From contig JAOZRI010000013.1 of the NCBI GenBank assembly GCA_029940235.1, positions 1-17,863 of the forward strand: a stretch of 17,863 bases of DNA, in the 5' to 3' direction. This DNA is from Desulfobacula sp. GTDB taxonomy: Bacteria; Desulfobacterota; Desulfobacteria; Desulfobacterales; Desulfobacteraceae. Positions 6,596-14,251 of the stretch are shown here, one piece after another. The stretch's first letter is position 1. Each line of letters starts with the position of its first letter. The position numbers and the translations under genes were made by a program. The notes below the pieces were generated by a model. The model was not told the DNA's origin. It did not search any database and was given only the letters and a program-made list of their open reading frames with translations.

Positions 6596-7317
6596 TGCCT
6601 TTTTTCCAGCACAAACTCCACCCGCCTGTTTTGGGCTCTATTGTTTTCAGAAGTGTTTGGCACTAAGGGCATAACCTTACCATAACCCGTGGCAGTTAGA
6701 CGTTTGGGGTCAACCCCCTTTGATATAAGATATTTTAAGACTGTAGTGGCACGGACAGCAGAAAGCTCCCAGTTGGATGGGAAAATATCAGTGGATATGG
6801 GAATGTTATCAGTATGACCTTTAATATTGATATTATAGTCAGGATAGTCATTAAGGATTTGAATGATTTCATCAAAAATTGATATGGCAGTATTGTTTAA
6901 AGATGCAGAACCTGAATTAAACAATGCTTTGCCTTTAACACTCACAATAATTTTACCATCAAGGATTCTTGTTGAAATATTTTGTTTCTGACTGTTTGTC
7001 CGTGAAAATTTTTTAATTTTCTCAAACAGAGTTTTTTCTTTTGAATGCATGCCGGTGATATCTTCAATGGTTATTTTAGTATCCATGTTCTCAGGTACTT
7101 CCATCAATTCCATCAACCCGATTAGTTTTGCATTTTCCTTAACCTGCACCTTAATGGTTTCCACAACATTTTTGTATTTCTCTTTTTCAAAAAAAGCAAG
7201 GGTGTACAAAAGTACAAAAAATACAAGAAGAATGGTCATGAGGTCAGCATAGGTTACAAGCCAAGTCGCCTCATCATCATAGGTTATAAATCCAGAATTA
7301 TATGTATTGTCTCTCAT
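6592..7317 (-). CDS. motB: MotB-like stator / OmpA-domain protein
   Basis: 241 residues. Short cytoplasmic N-terminus, one transmembrane helix (about 19-42) starting WLVTYADLMTILLVFFVLLY with Asp25 at the place of the proton- or sodium-binding Asp of MotB/PomB, a linker, and a C-terminal OmpA-like peptidoglycan-binding domain. The latter has KGHTDNIPI (166-174), NWELSAVRA (182-190), GYGKVMP (211-217) and NNRAQNRRVEF (225-235). With MotA it would form an ion-driven stator anchored to the wall. It follows the MotA-like gene by 15 bases. The genes alongside are dinB and acyP rather than flagellar genes, so whether it drives a flagellum or another machine is open. Confidence 0.92.
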   Translation of the reverse strand: MRDNTYNSGFITYDDEATWLVTYADLMTILLVFFVLLYTLAFFEKEKYKNVVETIKVQVKENAKLIGLMELMEVPENMDTKITIEDITGMHSKEKTLFEKIKKFSRTNSQKQNISTRILDGKIIVSVKGKALFNSGSASLNNTAISIFDEIIQILNDYPDYNINIKGHTDNIPISTDIFPSNWELSAVRATTVLKYLISKGVDPKRLTATGYGKVMPLVPNTSENNRAQNRRVEFVLEKRQ

Positions 7318-7332
7318 ATTTTTGTTTTAAAG

Positions 7333-8112
7333 TCATTTTGTCTTTTTAAAGTTCATTTTAGCAAGGGGTTTGCGCAGTCTTGAAGATATAAAACTGGAAA
7401 GTTTTTCATATATGATAACAGGATTATTATTTTTAATAATTGAGATTGCACCTTCCCTTTGAATTTCAAGATTTATAATTTCATTGACAGTCCTTGATCG
7501 CAGTTTTCCTGCAATGGGCAGAAAGAACAGGGTTGATAACAGAGAACCATAAAAAGTTGTCAAAAGAGCAACAGCCATTGCAGGGCCGATGTTGGAAGGG
7601 TCTTGAAGCCGGCTCAACATCTGAACAAGACCTATTAAGGTTCCAAGCATACCAAAGGCTGGAGCATAAATTCCCATCTTTCTGAAAATATCCTGGACAA
7701 TGAAATGCCGCATTTGAAGAGATTGAATTTCCGTTGTTAAAGCAGCTCTTATAACTTCCTCAGAAGAGCCGTCTGCAAGAAGACCGCATGCTTTTTTCAA
7801 AAAAAGAGAATCAGTTTTAATTTTACTCAATTCAAGAAGGCCCTGACGTCTACTGATATGGCTGAGCCTGATCATGGTTGCCACGGCATCATTGGGGTCA
7901 TCTTTATCCTTTGAAAAAACAAAATACGCAGCCTTGAAAGCTGCCATAACATCCCTGAATTGAAATGTGATTAAGGTTGTGGCAATGGTGCCGCCAAATA
8001 CAATCATCAAACCCTGTATATTTACAAAGTTATGAAGATCTCCGCCAAGATAAATCGCACTGATGATTAATGAAAAACCTGAAATAATTCCTATAAAAGA
8101 TGCTATGTCCAT
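7333..8112 (-). CDS. motA: MotA-like stator channel protein
   Basis: 259 residues with the four-helix MotA/PomA layout: helices near 3-22, 33-52, 148-168 and 180-203. A cytoplasmic loop carries GLLELSKIKTDSLFLKKA and GLLADGSSEEVIRAAL. The conserved GMLGTLIGLVQML (about 153-165) and an AVALLTTFYGSLLS-type fourth helix are clear. The motif GGDLHNFVNIQGLMIVFGGT at helix 2 resembles sodium-type PomA proteins, but coupling ion cannot be decided by eye. It is the first gene of the operon that continues into motB, dinB and acyP. Upstream (8113-8272) lie a candidate promoter and a 16-base perfect palindrome. Confidence 0.93.
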   Translation of the reverse strand: MDIASFIGIISGFSLIISAIYLGGDLHNFVNIQGLMIVFGGTIATTLITFQFRDVMAAFKAAYFVFSKDKDDPNDAVATMIRLSHISRRQGLLELSKIKTDSLFLKKACGLLADGSSEEVIRAALTTEIQSLQMRHFIVQDIFRKMGIYAPAFGMLGTLIGLVQMLSRLQDPSNIGPAMAVALLTTFYGSLLSTLFFLPIAGKLRSRTVNEIINLEIQREGAISIIKNNNPVIIYEKLSSFISSRLRKPLAKMNFKKTK

Positions 8113-8137
8113 ATTAACCCGTCTTACCCTCTATAAT

Positions 8138-8153
8138 ATTGTTTTAAAACAAT
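8138..8153. promoter_or_regulatory. 16-base perfect palindrome in the motA leader
   Basis: ATTGTTTTAAAACAAT reads the same on both strands. It lies 25 bases before the motA start codon and directly against the -10 box of the proposed promoter, so it would cover the transcription start. This is the classic position of a repressor operator for a dimeric regulator. The half-sites are AT-rich, so chance is possible. Confidence 0.4.
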
Positions 8154-8180
8154 GCTATATGATATTATTTTGATGGTCAA
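8152..8180 (-). promoter_or_regulatory. Candidate sigma70-type promoter of motA-motB-dinB-acyP
   Basis: On the minus strand TTGACC (8180-8175) is followed, after exactly 17 bases, by TAGCAT (8157-8152), giving 5/6 and 4/6 matches to the consensus boxes. It lies about 40 bases upstream of the motA start. No flagellar sigma28-type sequence is evident. Confidence 0.4.
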
Positions 8181-8272
8181 GGCTAAGCTGTGTTAAAAAA
8201 GAATATTCTATTATCCTGGTTCGTCTGCTCTTTGCTGAAGTAGAACCATTGTTTGTCCGATTTTTCATAGAT

Positions 8273-8851
8273 TTACTTGCCAACACTTAGGTTGTTTACA
8301 ATCTGCCTGTTCCCTGCAACTTTTTGCACCACATAAATGACCTTGTCTCTTTCTTGATGAGTTCTTACAATTCCAGTTAATGTAATCACATTATTATAGG
8401 TATCTACATCAATGTTGGTTGAGCGGATATCTGAAGTTTGTAAGAGTTTTACCTTAATTTTACTTGTAAGCATTGTATCGTCAAACTCTTGGCCAATGCT
8501 GCTTTTCCCAACTAAAAGCTGATTTTCAACTTTGCGTACATCCTCGACTCCCCGGGCAATATCTGCTGCCATTCTTTTTTGAGATGAAGATTCTACGACT
8601 CCTATAAGATAAACAATCCCATTTAACACATCAACATCAATGTTACGGGCCTTAACAAATTCATCGTTAATCATTCTGGATTTAACTTTTGTAGACATAA
8701 CAGAATCATCCATCATAGTACCGATGGATCTTTGGTCTGTAGCTCCTTTATATCCTCCATATGCAGCACCACCCACAATAGCAGCTCCACAACCGGCAAA
8801 TATAAAACAGCTTGTTAAAACACTAAATAATAATAGATATCGAAAATTCAT
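8273..8851 (-). CDS. BON-domain lipoprotein (OsmY/DolP-like)
   Basis: 192 residues. The N-terminus is a lipoprotein signal (hydrophobic 5-19, lipobox FAGC with Cys21), followed by a Gly/Ala-rich stretch (GAAIVGGAAYGGYKGA). Two BON domains follow. The first, about 50-115, has TKVKSRMINDEFVKARNIDV and GIVYLIGVVE. The second, about 123-190, has TSKIKVKLLQTSDIRSTNID and ITLTGIVRT. BON domains bind phospholipid surfaces; DolP and OsmY help keep the envelope intact. Glu or Asp after Cys would matter for inner-membrane retention in enterobacteria; here Gly22 follows, consistent with outer-membrane sorting. It has an AGGAT ribosome site, starts 15 bases after the preceding small membrane-protein gene, and ends that operon. 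Confident as to family and localisation class. Confidence 0.9.
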   Translation of the reverse strand: MNFRYLLLFSVLTSCFIFAGCGAAIVGGAAYGGYKGATDQRSIGTMMDDSVMSTKVKSRMINDEFVKARNIDVDVLNGIVYLIGVVESSSQKRMAADIARGVEDVRKVENQLLVGKSSIGQEFDDTMLTSKIKVKLLQTSDIRSTNIDVDTYNNVITLTGIVRTHQERDKVIYVVQKVAGNRQIVNNLSVGK

Positions 8852-8866
8852 TTTGTAATATCCTGT

Positions 8867-9124
8867 TTAATCAAAGTCATCTAAATTAAGGTTATCAAGA
8901 TCAGATAAATCCATATTTTTAAGTAAATCATCGTCATCTGCAATGATATCATCATTGGCAATAGAAGGTTTTTTTCTTTTAGCCTCTCTCTTTTTAACAG
9001 CAATAATCTGTTTTGGAGGAAAAAATTTATTTTTTAACATCATACCGGTCATATATAGTATAAATCCAATCCCTGCGACATTTAAAACAATAATGAGAGT
9101 CCCAATAATTTTTTTTAGCAGCAT
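8867..9124 (-). CDS. Small single-pass membrane protein with acidic tail, unknown function
   Basis: 85 residues, not recognised. One N-terminal transmembrane helix (about 5-30: IIGTLIIVLNVAGIGFILYM), a strongly basic juxtamembrane segment (VKKREAKRKK, 43-52), then a tail dominated by Asp and Leu (DDDDLLKNMDLSDLDNLNL, about 63-81). The tail spacing of hydrophobic residues between acidic ones resembles a short docking peptide. It is followed after 15 bases by the BON lipoprotein, and codon use matches neighbours. There is no clear Shine-Dalgarno at ATG 9124. The dispersed element copy 2 lies 52 bases upstream. Probably a real gene because of operon spacing and protein-like composition; function unknown. 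Confidence 0.7.
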   Translation of the reverse strand: MLLKKIIGTLIIVLNVAGIGFILYMTGMMLKNKFFPPKQIIAVKKREAKRKKPSIANDDIIADDDDLLKNMDLSDLDNLNLDDFD

Positions 9125-9176
9125 TTTATTTAATTTTTAATTCCCGGTTTTTAGTTTTGAATTAATTTACTTTTAT

Positions 9177-9272
9177 ATGAAAGAACAGCTAACTGCTTTT
9201 ATCCTTTCATGTTTTGGCTTCTGCCCTTCAGGGTATTGTGTGGTGGATAACCAGATCCGCCACATGGCGGTT
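9177..9272 (-). repeat. Dispersed structured element, copy 2
   Basis: Read on the minus strand it holds block A AACCGCCATGT (9272-9262) and block B GGCGGATCTGGTT (9261-9249) running to CCACACAA (9243-9236). Then comes block C TACCCTGAAGGGCAGAAGCC (9235-9216) and block D, an inverted repeat CTTTCAT/ATGAAAG (plus-strand 9204-9210 and 9177-9183). CCGCC-ACAT-GGCGG (9258-9271) forms a GC-rich hairpin. Compared with 1776-1883, blocks B and C are in the opposite order. It ends 52 bases before the start of the 85-residue membrane protein. The 9125-9398 gap otherwise contains only the promoter listed next. Confidence 0.6.
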
Positions 9273-9321
9273 AGTCATCAATTCAACATTAAGAATTTAA
9301 AATTCAAAATCAATTAATAGT

Positions 9322-9350
9322 TTGACGCAAAAAAGTTTTATGATTATATA
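9322..9350 (+). promoter_or_regulatory. Candidate sigma70-type promoter of the TerB/J-domain gene
   Basis: TTGACG (9322-9327), a 17-base spacer, then TATATA (9345-9350), immediately followed by a second TATAAT (9351-9356). It is about 50 bases upstream of the start codon at 9399, which has the ribosome site GAAAGGAA. Confidence 0.5.
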
Positions 9351-9398
9351 TATAATCTTGATAAATGATACAAGATATTTTATTTGAAAGGAATATAA

Positions 9399-10175
9399 AT
9401 GAGCTGGTTTGGTAAAATGGTTGGTGGAACTATTGGATTTGCACTTGGAGGCCCCATAGGTGCCATTGCAGGAGCAGCATTCGGACATACATTTGTGGAT
9501 AAAAAAGATCAGGCATATCTGGCATCAAGACCAGGAGCTGGGATGGGAGCAAGGGATACTCTCTCTTCCAATGAACAGGCCCAGCTTATTTTTTTTACTG
9601 CTGCTTTTTCCATGCTTGCAAAAATTTGCAAGGTGGATGGCAAGGTAACTGATAAAGAGATCAATGCTGTAAATAAATTTATGAAGCAGGATCTTCAGCT
9701 TGATCTCAACAGTCAGCAGACAGCCCAGAATATTTTCAGGCAGGCTGTAAATTCCAGTGAAAGCTTTGATGCCTTTGCCATGCAGTTTTATTCTGTATTC
9801 AGAACCCAGCCAAATATTATTGAACTCATGATTGATATATTGCTGAGAGTCTCTGCTGCCGATGGTTCAATTTCCAATGAAGAGGAGCATATGCTTTTAT
9901 CGGCAATAAGAATATTTAATTATTCAACTGCTGACTATGAGAGACTTAAATCCAGATACGTTAAAACCACTAATAAATATTATGCCATTTTAAAATGTGA
10001 TGAACATTCAACCAATGATGAGATAAAAAAACAATATAGAAAGCTTGTCAGTGAATATCATCCCGATAAAATTGAAGCCAAAGGACTTCCTGAAGAGTTT
10101 ATTAAATTTGCAAATACTAAATTCAAAGAAATCCAGGAAGCCTATGACAACATAAAAAAAGAGAGAGGCCTTTAG
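9399..10175 (+). CDS. DjlA-like protein: Gly-rich membrane segment, TerB domain, C-terminal J domain
   Basis: 258 residues. The N-terminal segment (about 5-32, GKMVGGTIGFALGGPIGAIAG) is Gly-rich and hydrophobic, suggesting membrane association as in DjlA. Residues about 55-170 form a TerB-like helical domain, with two acidic motifs CKVDGKVTDKEINA and SAADGSISNEEEHML that resemble the metal-binding helices of the family. Residues about 190-258 are a J domain with YYAILKC at the start and the HPD motif at 221-223, which stimulates DnaK ATPase. It would therefore act as a membrane-linked DnaK co-chaperone. The arrangement and size match E. coli DjlA (271 residues), but the N-terminal sequence is different enough that I do not assign the symbol. 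The start is well supported by a Shine-Dalgarno. It converges with the ferredoxin gene, only 13 bases apart. Confidence 0.9.
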   Translation: MSWFGKMVGGTIGFALGGPIGAIAGAAFGHTFVDKKDQAYLASRPGAGMGARDTLSSNEQAQLIFFTAAFSMLAKICKVDGKVTDKEINAVNKFMKQDLQLDLNSQQTAQNIFRQAVNSSESFDAFAMQFYSVFRTQPNIIELMIDILLRVSAADGSISNEEEHMLLSAIRIFNYSTADYERLKSRYVKTTNKYYAILKCDEHSTNDEIKKQYRKLVSEYHPDKIEAKGLPEEFIKFANTKFKEIQEAYDNIKKERGL

Positions 10176-10205
10176 TTTAGATAAATAATTAAAAAAGACC
10201 TTTTT
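10166..10205. terminator. Weak bidirectional terminator between convergent genes
   Basis: AGGCCTTT (10166-10173) can pair with AAAGACCT (10194-10201) with one mismatch, and T residues follow (A residues on the other side). It overlaps both coding ends. The fit is modest. Confidence 0.35.
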
Positions 10206-11253
10206 CCTGGGCTATTTTCATGTAAGTATCCATAAGTTTGGCCGGAGGTGCTATTTTCTCGGTCTCTATTTTATCTGTTAGAGAGATGGAATCAAATTCA
10301 CAGACTGTTACACAAAGCCCGCACCCTATACAGCGATCAAGGTTTACCATTGCTACAATATTTTTATCATCCATTTCAATGGCATCCATGGGGCATATCT
10401 CTTCGCATGCCTGGCATCCTGTACAAACATCCTGGTCAACCACAGCCTGAAAATTGGAATGAACTATTTTTGCAGGCGCTTCAAAAGCTTTTATGTTTTT
10501 TAAAAGCTGGCAGCAGCAATCACAGCACAGACAAATATTGATGGGTTTTATTGAGTTGGAAGGCTGGGGTACAAGACCCTGTTTTACACCTTGTTTTACA
10601 ATATCAAGGGCCTCTTCACAGGATATTGTCCTGCCAATACCACGGCTTTCATATATATAAGCCCCAGATCCAAATACCAGACATGCTTCCATTAATTTGC
10701 CACATCCCTTGTCCATTATTTCGTGCTCTTTTCTGCATATACAGGGAGCCACAAGTATTTTTGACTGGGAGTTAATGATATTTTCAACCTGCTCATAATC
10801 CATGATATTAAGTTCAGTATTTACAGATTTGCCAACGGGTACAACTCTAAATTGTTTTGTTTTATTTTGAAACTGATCTTTAATAAGATAAGGAGCATAT
10901 TCATTAAAATCTTTTATTAATTCCTTGGTAAGTCTGTTGACTTGGTATTCCCATATGCCCACGACAAAATGCAAAAGCATGAAGGTATTTACACCATCAC
11001 GTGTTACGTGAAGAATTAACCCTTTTACACCCATTTCAATGAGTATGGGTTCAATATCCTTTGGATCTTTGTCTGCTCTTTGGGCAATAGGCCCTATTGG
11101 CTCAAGCATTAAGACAAGTGATAAAGCAAGCTCTGCTTCTTCTTTGGTAAAAAGCTGCTTTAAAATTCTAAGTTCAACTCCTGATTCAGTTTCAGGATAA
11201 CCGCTTGGTGTGTTATCAAGATGAACAGCAAGTTGTTTATAAATATTTTCCAT
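10189..11253 (-). CDS. Cysteine-rich 4Fe-4S polyferredoxin with N-terminal helical domain
   Basis: 354 residues. An N-terminal part (about 20-120, LRILKQLFTKEEAELALSL and beyond) looks like a winged-helix or helical domain. A middle part carries C171-I-C173-R, C184, C191 and the unusual cluster CLCCDCCC (241-248). The C-terminus is a classic 2[4Fe-4S] ferredoxin: C277-X2-C280-X2-C283-X3-C287 and C308-X2-C311-X2-C314-X3-C318. Proteins of this layout are frequent in sulfate reducers and other anaerobes and are of unknown function; electron transfer is expected. The last cysteines of the middle region could bind an additional cluster. The GGAG ribosome site is 8-9 bases before ATG 11253, and the gene starts 16 bases after mtaB, so it belongs to the mnmA-mtaB operon. 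Confidence 0.88.
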   Translation of the reverse strand: MENIYKQLAVHLDNTPSGYPETESGVELRILKQLFTKEEAELALSLVLMLEPIGPIAQRADKDPKDIEPILIEMGVKGLILHVTRDGVNTFMLLHFVVGIWEYQVNRLTKELIKDFNEYAPYLIKDQFQNKTKQFRVVPVGKSVNTELNIMDYEQVENIINSQSKILVAPCICRKEHEIMDKGCGKLMEACLVFGSGAYIYESRGIGRTISCEEALDIVKQGVKQGLVPQPSNSIKPINICLCCDCCCQLLKNIKAFEAPAKIVHSNFQAVVDQDVCTGCQACEEICPMDAIEMDDKNIVAMVNLDRCIGCGLCVTVCEFDSISLTDKIETEKIAPPAKLMDTYMKIAQEKGLF

Positions 11254-11269
11254 TAGTAAGTCTCCATTT

Positions 11270-12619
11270 CTATTTTATCTTTCCTGTAACAATAAGATTT
11301 TTATCCAGTTGATCAAGTTCAAGATTAAGAATTTTCCCTTTCAGCTCTGCTTTACCCTTTAAAAAAACAGTTAAATAATTTGAAGTTACAGCCTTGAGCA
11401 AACCACTGTTTTTATCTCTCTTATTCTGTACAAGACCTTCAAGTTTTGTATTAAAATTATTTTTTAAGAATTTTTCTCTTTTAATTTGATCTAATTGACG
11501 CATTTGCGCACATCGTTTTTTAATAATTTCAGGATCGACTTGATTAGTAAAATTAAAGGCTGGAGTGCCTTTCCTGGCAGAAAAAGGAAAGACATGGAGA
11601 TAGGAAACAGGAAGCTTTTCAATAAGTTTGTAAGTGTTCTCAAATTGTTTATTGGTCTCTCCTGGAAATCCTATCAATGTATCCACTCCAATTCCTGCAG
11701 TTGGTATTGTTTTATGAATTTTATGGATAACATCTTCAAACAGAGATGCATCATAGGGTCTTTTCATTTTTTTTAAGATTTCATCATCACCTGATTGCAG
11801 AGGGATGTGAAAATGATCACATAAAATATTGCCTTTGGAAGCAAGGTTAATAATGCCGTCATTGATTTCTCCTGGTTCAATGGAGCTTAACCTTATTCGG
11901 TGAACTGGTTTTTCTCTATTGATTTTTTCAAGCAGTTGCAAAAGAGATGATCTCTTTTTAAAATCAAGGCCATACATTCCTGTATGGATCCCTGTAATGA
12001 TTACTTCTCTAAACCCTGAATCATTCAACTCTCTTAAATGCTTAAGGACATCGTTTTGCGGCATACTCACAGAAGAGCCCCTTGCATATGGAACAATACA
12101 ATAGGTGCAAAAGGCTTCACAACCATCTTGAACCTTAAGATATGCCCTTGTCATGGATCCTTTTACAGCAGGATCAAACCCTGGAAAAACATTTTTCTTA
12201 GTGAAATCTGTTTTTTGAAACCCAAGATCAGATTTATTATCACAAATTAAACTTATATTATCTGCAATCTTTGTTTTGTCTTTGTGGCTTATAAGGTGAA
12301 TGCCAAAAGAGTTATGAACTGCTCTCTTATTTGAATCAATAATCGGAGCAATTTTTTTGATCTCTTCAGGATCAGTCTGGGCATGGCATCCTGTCACAAT
12401 AACCTGTGCTGTGGGGTTTTCTCGTATGATTTTACGTATGGCCTGTCTTGACTGCATGCCAGCCTTGGAAGTCACCGCACATGTATTGACAATAAACACA
12501 TCACAGGCTTTGGTTCTTTTGTTTTTTACCCAGCCTTTTTTTTCAAGTGCAGAGCCTATGCCATCACTCTCATATTGATTAACCTTGCATCCAAGGGTTT
12601 GAATGAAAAACTTTTTCAT
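11270..12619 (-). CDS. mtaB: tRNA t6A37 methylthiotransferase MtaB
   Basis: 449 residues. It is a radical-SAM enzyme that adds a methylthio group to N6-threonylcarbamoyladenosine 37 of ANN-decoding tRNAs, giving ms2t6A. The N-terminal MTTase domain has TLGCKVNQYES, the MtaB-specific form, with cluster cysteines C11, C47 and C78. The radical-SAM motif is C167-EAF-C171-TY-C174 in LKVQDGCEAFCTYCIVPYAR. GEINDGIINL, HFHIPLQSGDDEILKKMKR and GVDTLIGFPGET follow as in the family. The last about 60 residues are a TRAM-like RNA-binding domain. The GCKVNQYE motif separates it from MiaB (which has GCQMN) and RimO. ATG 12619 overlaps the mnmA stop in ATGA, so the two tRNA thiolation genes are translationally coupled. 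Confidence 0.94.
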   Translation of the reverse strand: MKKFFIQTLGCKVNQYESDGIGSALEKKGWVKNKRTKACDVFIVNTCAVTSKAGMQSRQAIRKIIRENPTAQVIVTGCHAQTDPEEIKKIAPIIDSNKRAVHNSFGIHLISHKDKTKIADNISLICDNKSDLGFQKTDFTKKNVFPGFDPAVKGSMTRAYLKVQDGCEAFCTYCIVPYARGSSVSMPQNDVLKHLRELNDSGFREVIITGIHTGMYGLDFKKRSSLLQLLEKINREKPVHRIRLSSIEPGEINDGIINLASKGNILCDHFHIPLQSGDDEILKKMKRPYDASLFEDVIHKIHKTIPTAGIGVDTLIGFPGETNKQFENTYKLIEKLPVSYLHVFPFSARKGTPAFNFTNQVDPEIIKKRCAQMRQLDQIKREKFLKNNFNTKLEGLVQNKRDKNSGLLKAVTSNYLTVFLKGKAELKGKILNLELDQLDKNLIVTGKIK

Positions 12620-13707
12620 TGAATGATACCGGCTCCAAGAACTCTTGCGTCTTTATAGAATACTGCTGCCTGCCCCGGAGTAATGGCATTCTGGGGCTCA
12701 TCAAACACAAGTTCACCACAGGTTTTATTTAAAGACAAAGTTGATAAACCACCTTTATGGCTGTATCTTATTTTTGTGATAATATCTTTGATAATAGTGT
12801 TGTCATCTGAAAGCTGTAAATCATTATTGTTATTCCAGACAATATCAGAAAAGCTTAAATTCTGCTGTGCAAGGTCTTTTTTAAAACAGACTTTAAGGAT
12901 ATTATTTTTCATATCAATATTTTGAACATAATAGGGTTCTTTCGCAGGACAGTTAATACCGCGTCTCTGTCCAATTGTAAACTTATGAAGCCCTTGATGA
13001 ACCCCGACAACCTTATTATCAATGTCTTTAATCTCCCCTGGTTTTGGAAGAGTATTGCTTTTATTTAGAATAAATTCTGAAAAATTATTTTTATTTATAA
13101 AACAGATATCCTGGCTCTCTTTTTTATGTATTGGTTGAATGTTTTTTGACCGGGCAAATTGTTTTACACTTTTTTTGGTCATCTGGCCCAGGGGAAAAAT
13201 AATTTTTTCAAGTTGCTCATTGGACAGCATGGAGAGAAAATAGCTCTGGTCTTTGAGTGGATCTTTTCCTTTTTCAATGTAACAATCATTTATATATTTA
13301 TTGTAGTCGGCATCATTTTTTTTTTTTAAACAAAAATTTTGGTTTACAATCGTGGCATAATGACCTGTGGCAAGATAATCTGCGCCCATATTTTGAGCAT
13401 ATTTTAGAAGAACACCAAATTTTATTTTTTTATTACAGATAATACAGGGGTTTGGAGTCTTTCCTTGAAGATATGTATCAATAAAATATTGTACAACATT
13501 TTTTTCAAATTCCTTGGAAAGATCTACACAATTAACAGGAAAACCAAGCTGTTTTTCAAGGCAGATAAGATCTATAGGCTCTTTTTCATAGCCTGTGGTA
13601 AAATGAATACCAAAAATATGCTTAAATTGTTTTTTTAAAAGATAACCAGATACAAGGGAGTCAACACCACCGCTTAAGGCTATTGCAATAACTATATTTT
13701 TATTCAT
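12616..13707 (-). CDS. mnmA: tRNA-specific 2-thiouridylase MnmA
   Basis: 363 residues, the usual length. It activates U34 of Lys, Glu and Gln tRNAs with ATP and inserts sulfur at C2. The PP-loop is LSGGVDS (11-17). The catalytic cysteine pair is C88 in TPNPCIIC with its partner C202 in KESQDICFI. GADYLATGHYA (108-118), KDQSYFLSML (152-161), LPKPGEI and HKFTIGQRRG are typical. The C-terminus ends with the usual beta-barrel, FDEPQNAITPGQAAVFY. ATG 13707 has only a weak ribosome site. The gene follows the NIL-ferredoxin gene by 76 bases and overlaps mtaB downstream. Confidence 0.95.
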   Translation of the reverse strand: MNKNIVIAIALSGGVDSLVSGYLLKKQFKHIFGIHFTTGYEKEPIDLICLEKQLGFPVNCVDLSKEFEKNVVQYFIDTYLQGKTPNPCIICNKKIKFGVLLKYAQNMGADYLATGHYATIVNQNFCLKKKNDADYNKYINDCYIEKGKDPLKDQSYFLSMLSNEQLEKIIFPLGQMTKKSVKQFARSKNIQPIHKKESQDICFINKNNFSEFILNKSNTLPKPGEIKDIDNKVVGVHQGLHKFTIGQRRGINCPAKEPYYVQNIDMKNNILKVCFKKDLAQQNLSFSDIVWNNNNDLQLSDDNTIIKDIITKIRYSHKGGLSTLSLNKTCGELVFDEPQNAITPGQAAVFYKDARVLGAGIIQ

Positions 13708-13783
13708 CAGGTAATGTTTTTAATTTTAAAGAGTGTGACACAATAGATATTTCTTACCAGGGCAGAAGTTGGATAAAACAGCA

Positions 13784-14212
13784 TCAGGCAACAGCCTGCT
13801 GGGTGGTGAACAAACCCATTGCTCTGACTGGACAGGTCAAAATACAGAGTTCACAGACACTGCATTTATCCTTGGTAAAAATGATCTCCATTTCAGGCCT
13901 TTTAATGTAGAGAGCTTCAGTTGGGCAGACAGCAATACATGCTCCACAATGTGTACATATCTCTTCATCTTTATAAATTTGATGTTCTGGATAGGATATT
14001 GAAACTCCCTGGTCTTTGAGATATTTAATTCCTTTATTAAAGGCAGTTTTGGAGTCTGAGGAGAGGTCAATTACCATATACCCCTCTTTTTTATTGGATA
14101 TTTTTGCGTTTAAGATATTAAATAAAAGATCAAACTTTTTTGTTAACTGACAAACCACAGCTTTTTGAGCCACCACCGGCGGAAAGTTTAAAACAACAAT
14201 TTTAGAATACAA
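13784..14212 (-). CDS. NIL-domain ferredoxin (2x 4Fe-4S), homocysteine-synthesis type
   Basis: 142 residues from my chosen start. The N-terminal NIL domain (YSKIVVLNFPPVVAQKAVVC, then FDLLFNILNAKIS and GIKYLKDQGVSI) is followed by two ferredoxin motifs, CTHCGACIAVCP and CSVCELCILTCP. In anaerobes, NIL-ferredoxins acting with DUF39 proteins are implicated in homocysteine synthesis from aspartate semialdehyde with sulfide. That partner gene is not in the window. Start choice: the longest frame begins at TTG 14224, but GGAGG (14218-14222) lies five bases before TTG 14212, giving MYSKIVVL as in relatives, so I use 14212. The gene heads the minus-strand run towards mnmA, so possible co-transcription links sulfur-handling genes. 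Confidence 0.88.
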   Translation of the reverse strand: MYSKIVVLNFPPVVAQKAVVCQLTKKFDLLFNILNAKISNKKEGYMVIDLSSDSKTAFNKGIKYLKDQGVSISYPEHQIYKDEEICTHCGACIAVCPTEALYIKRPEMEIIFTKDKCSVCELCILTCPVRAMGLFTTQQAVA

Positions 14213-14251
14213 TTTTTCCTCCAAATATTATCTTGAACAAAATAATTTTCT

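Noticed and set aside
13753..13786. TGA of the NIL-ferredoxin gene followed by Cys-Cys codons, suggesting another Sec read-through
   Set aside because: Only nine further codons follow before a stop (TAA), the protein is already full length, and there is no convincing hairpin after the TGA.
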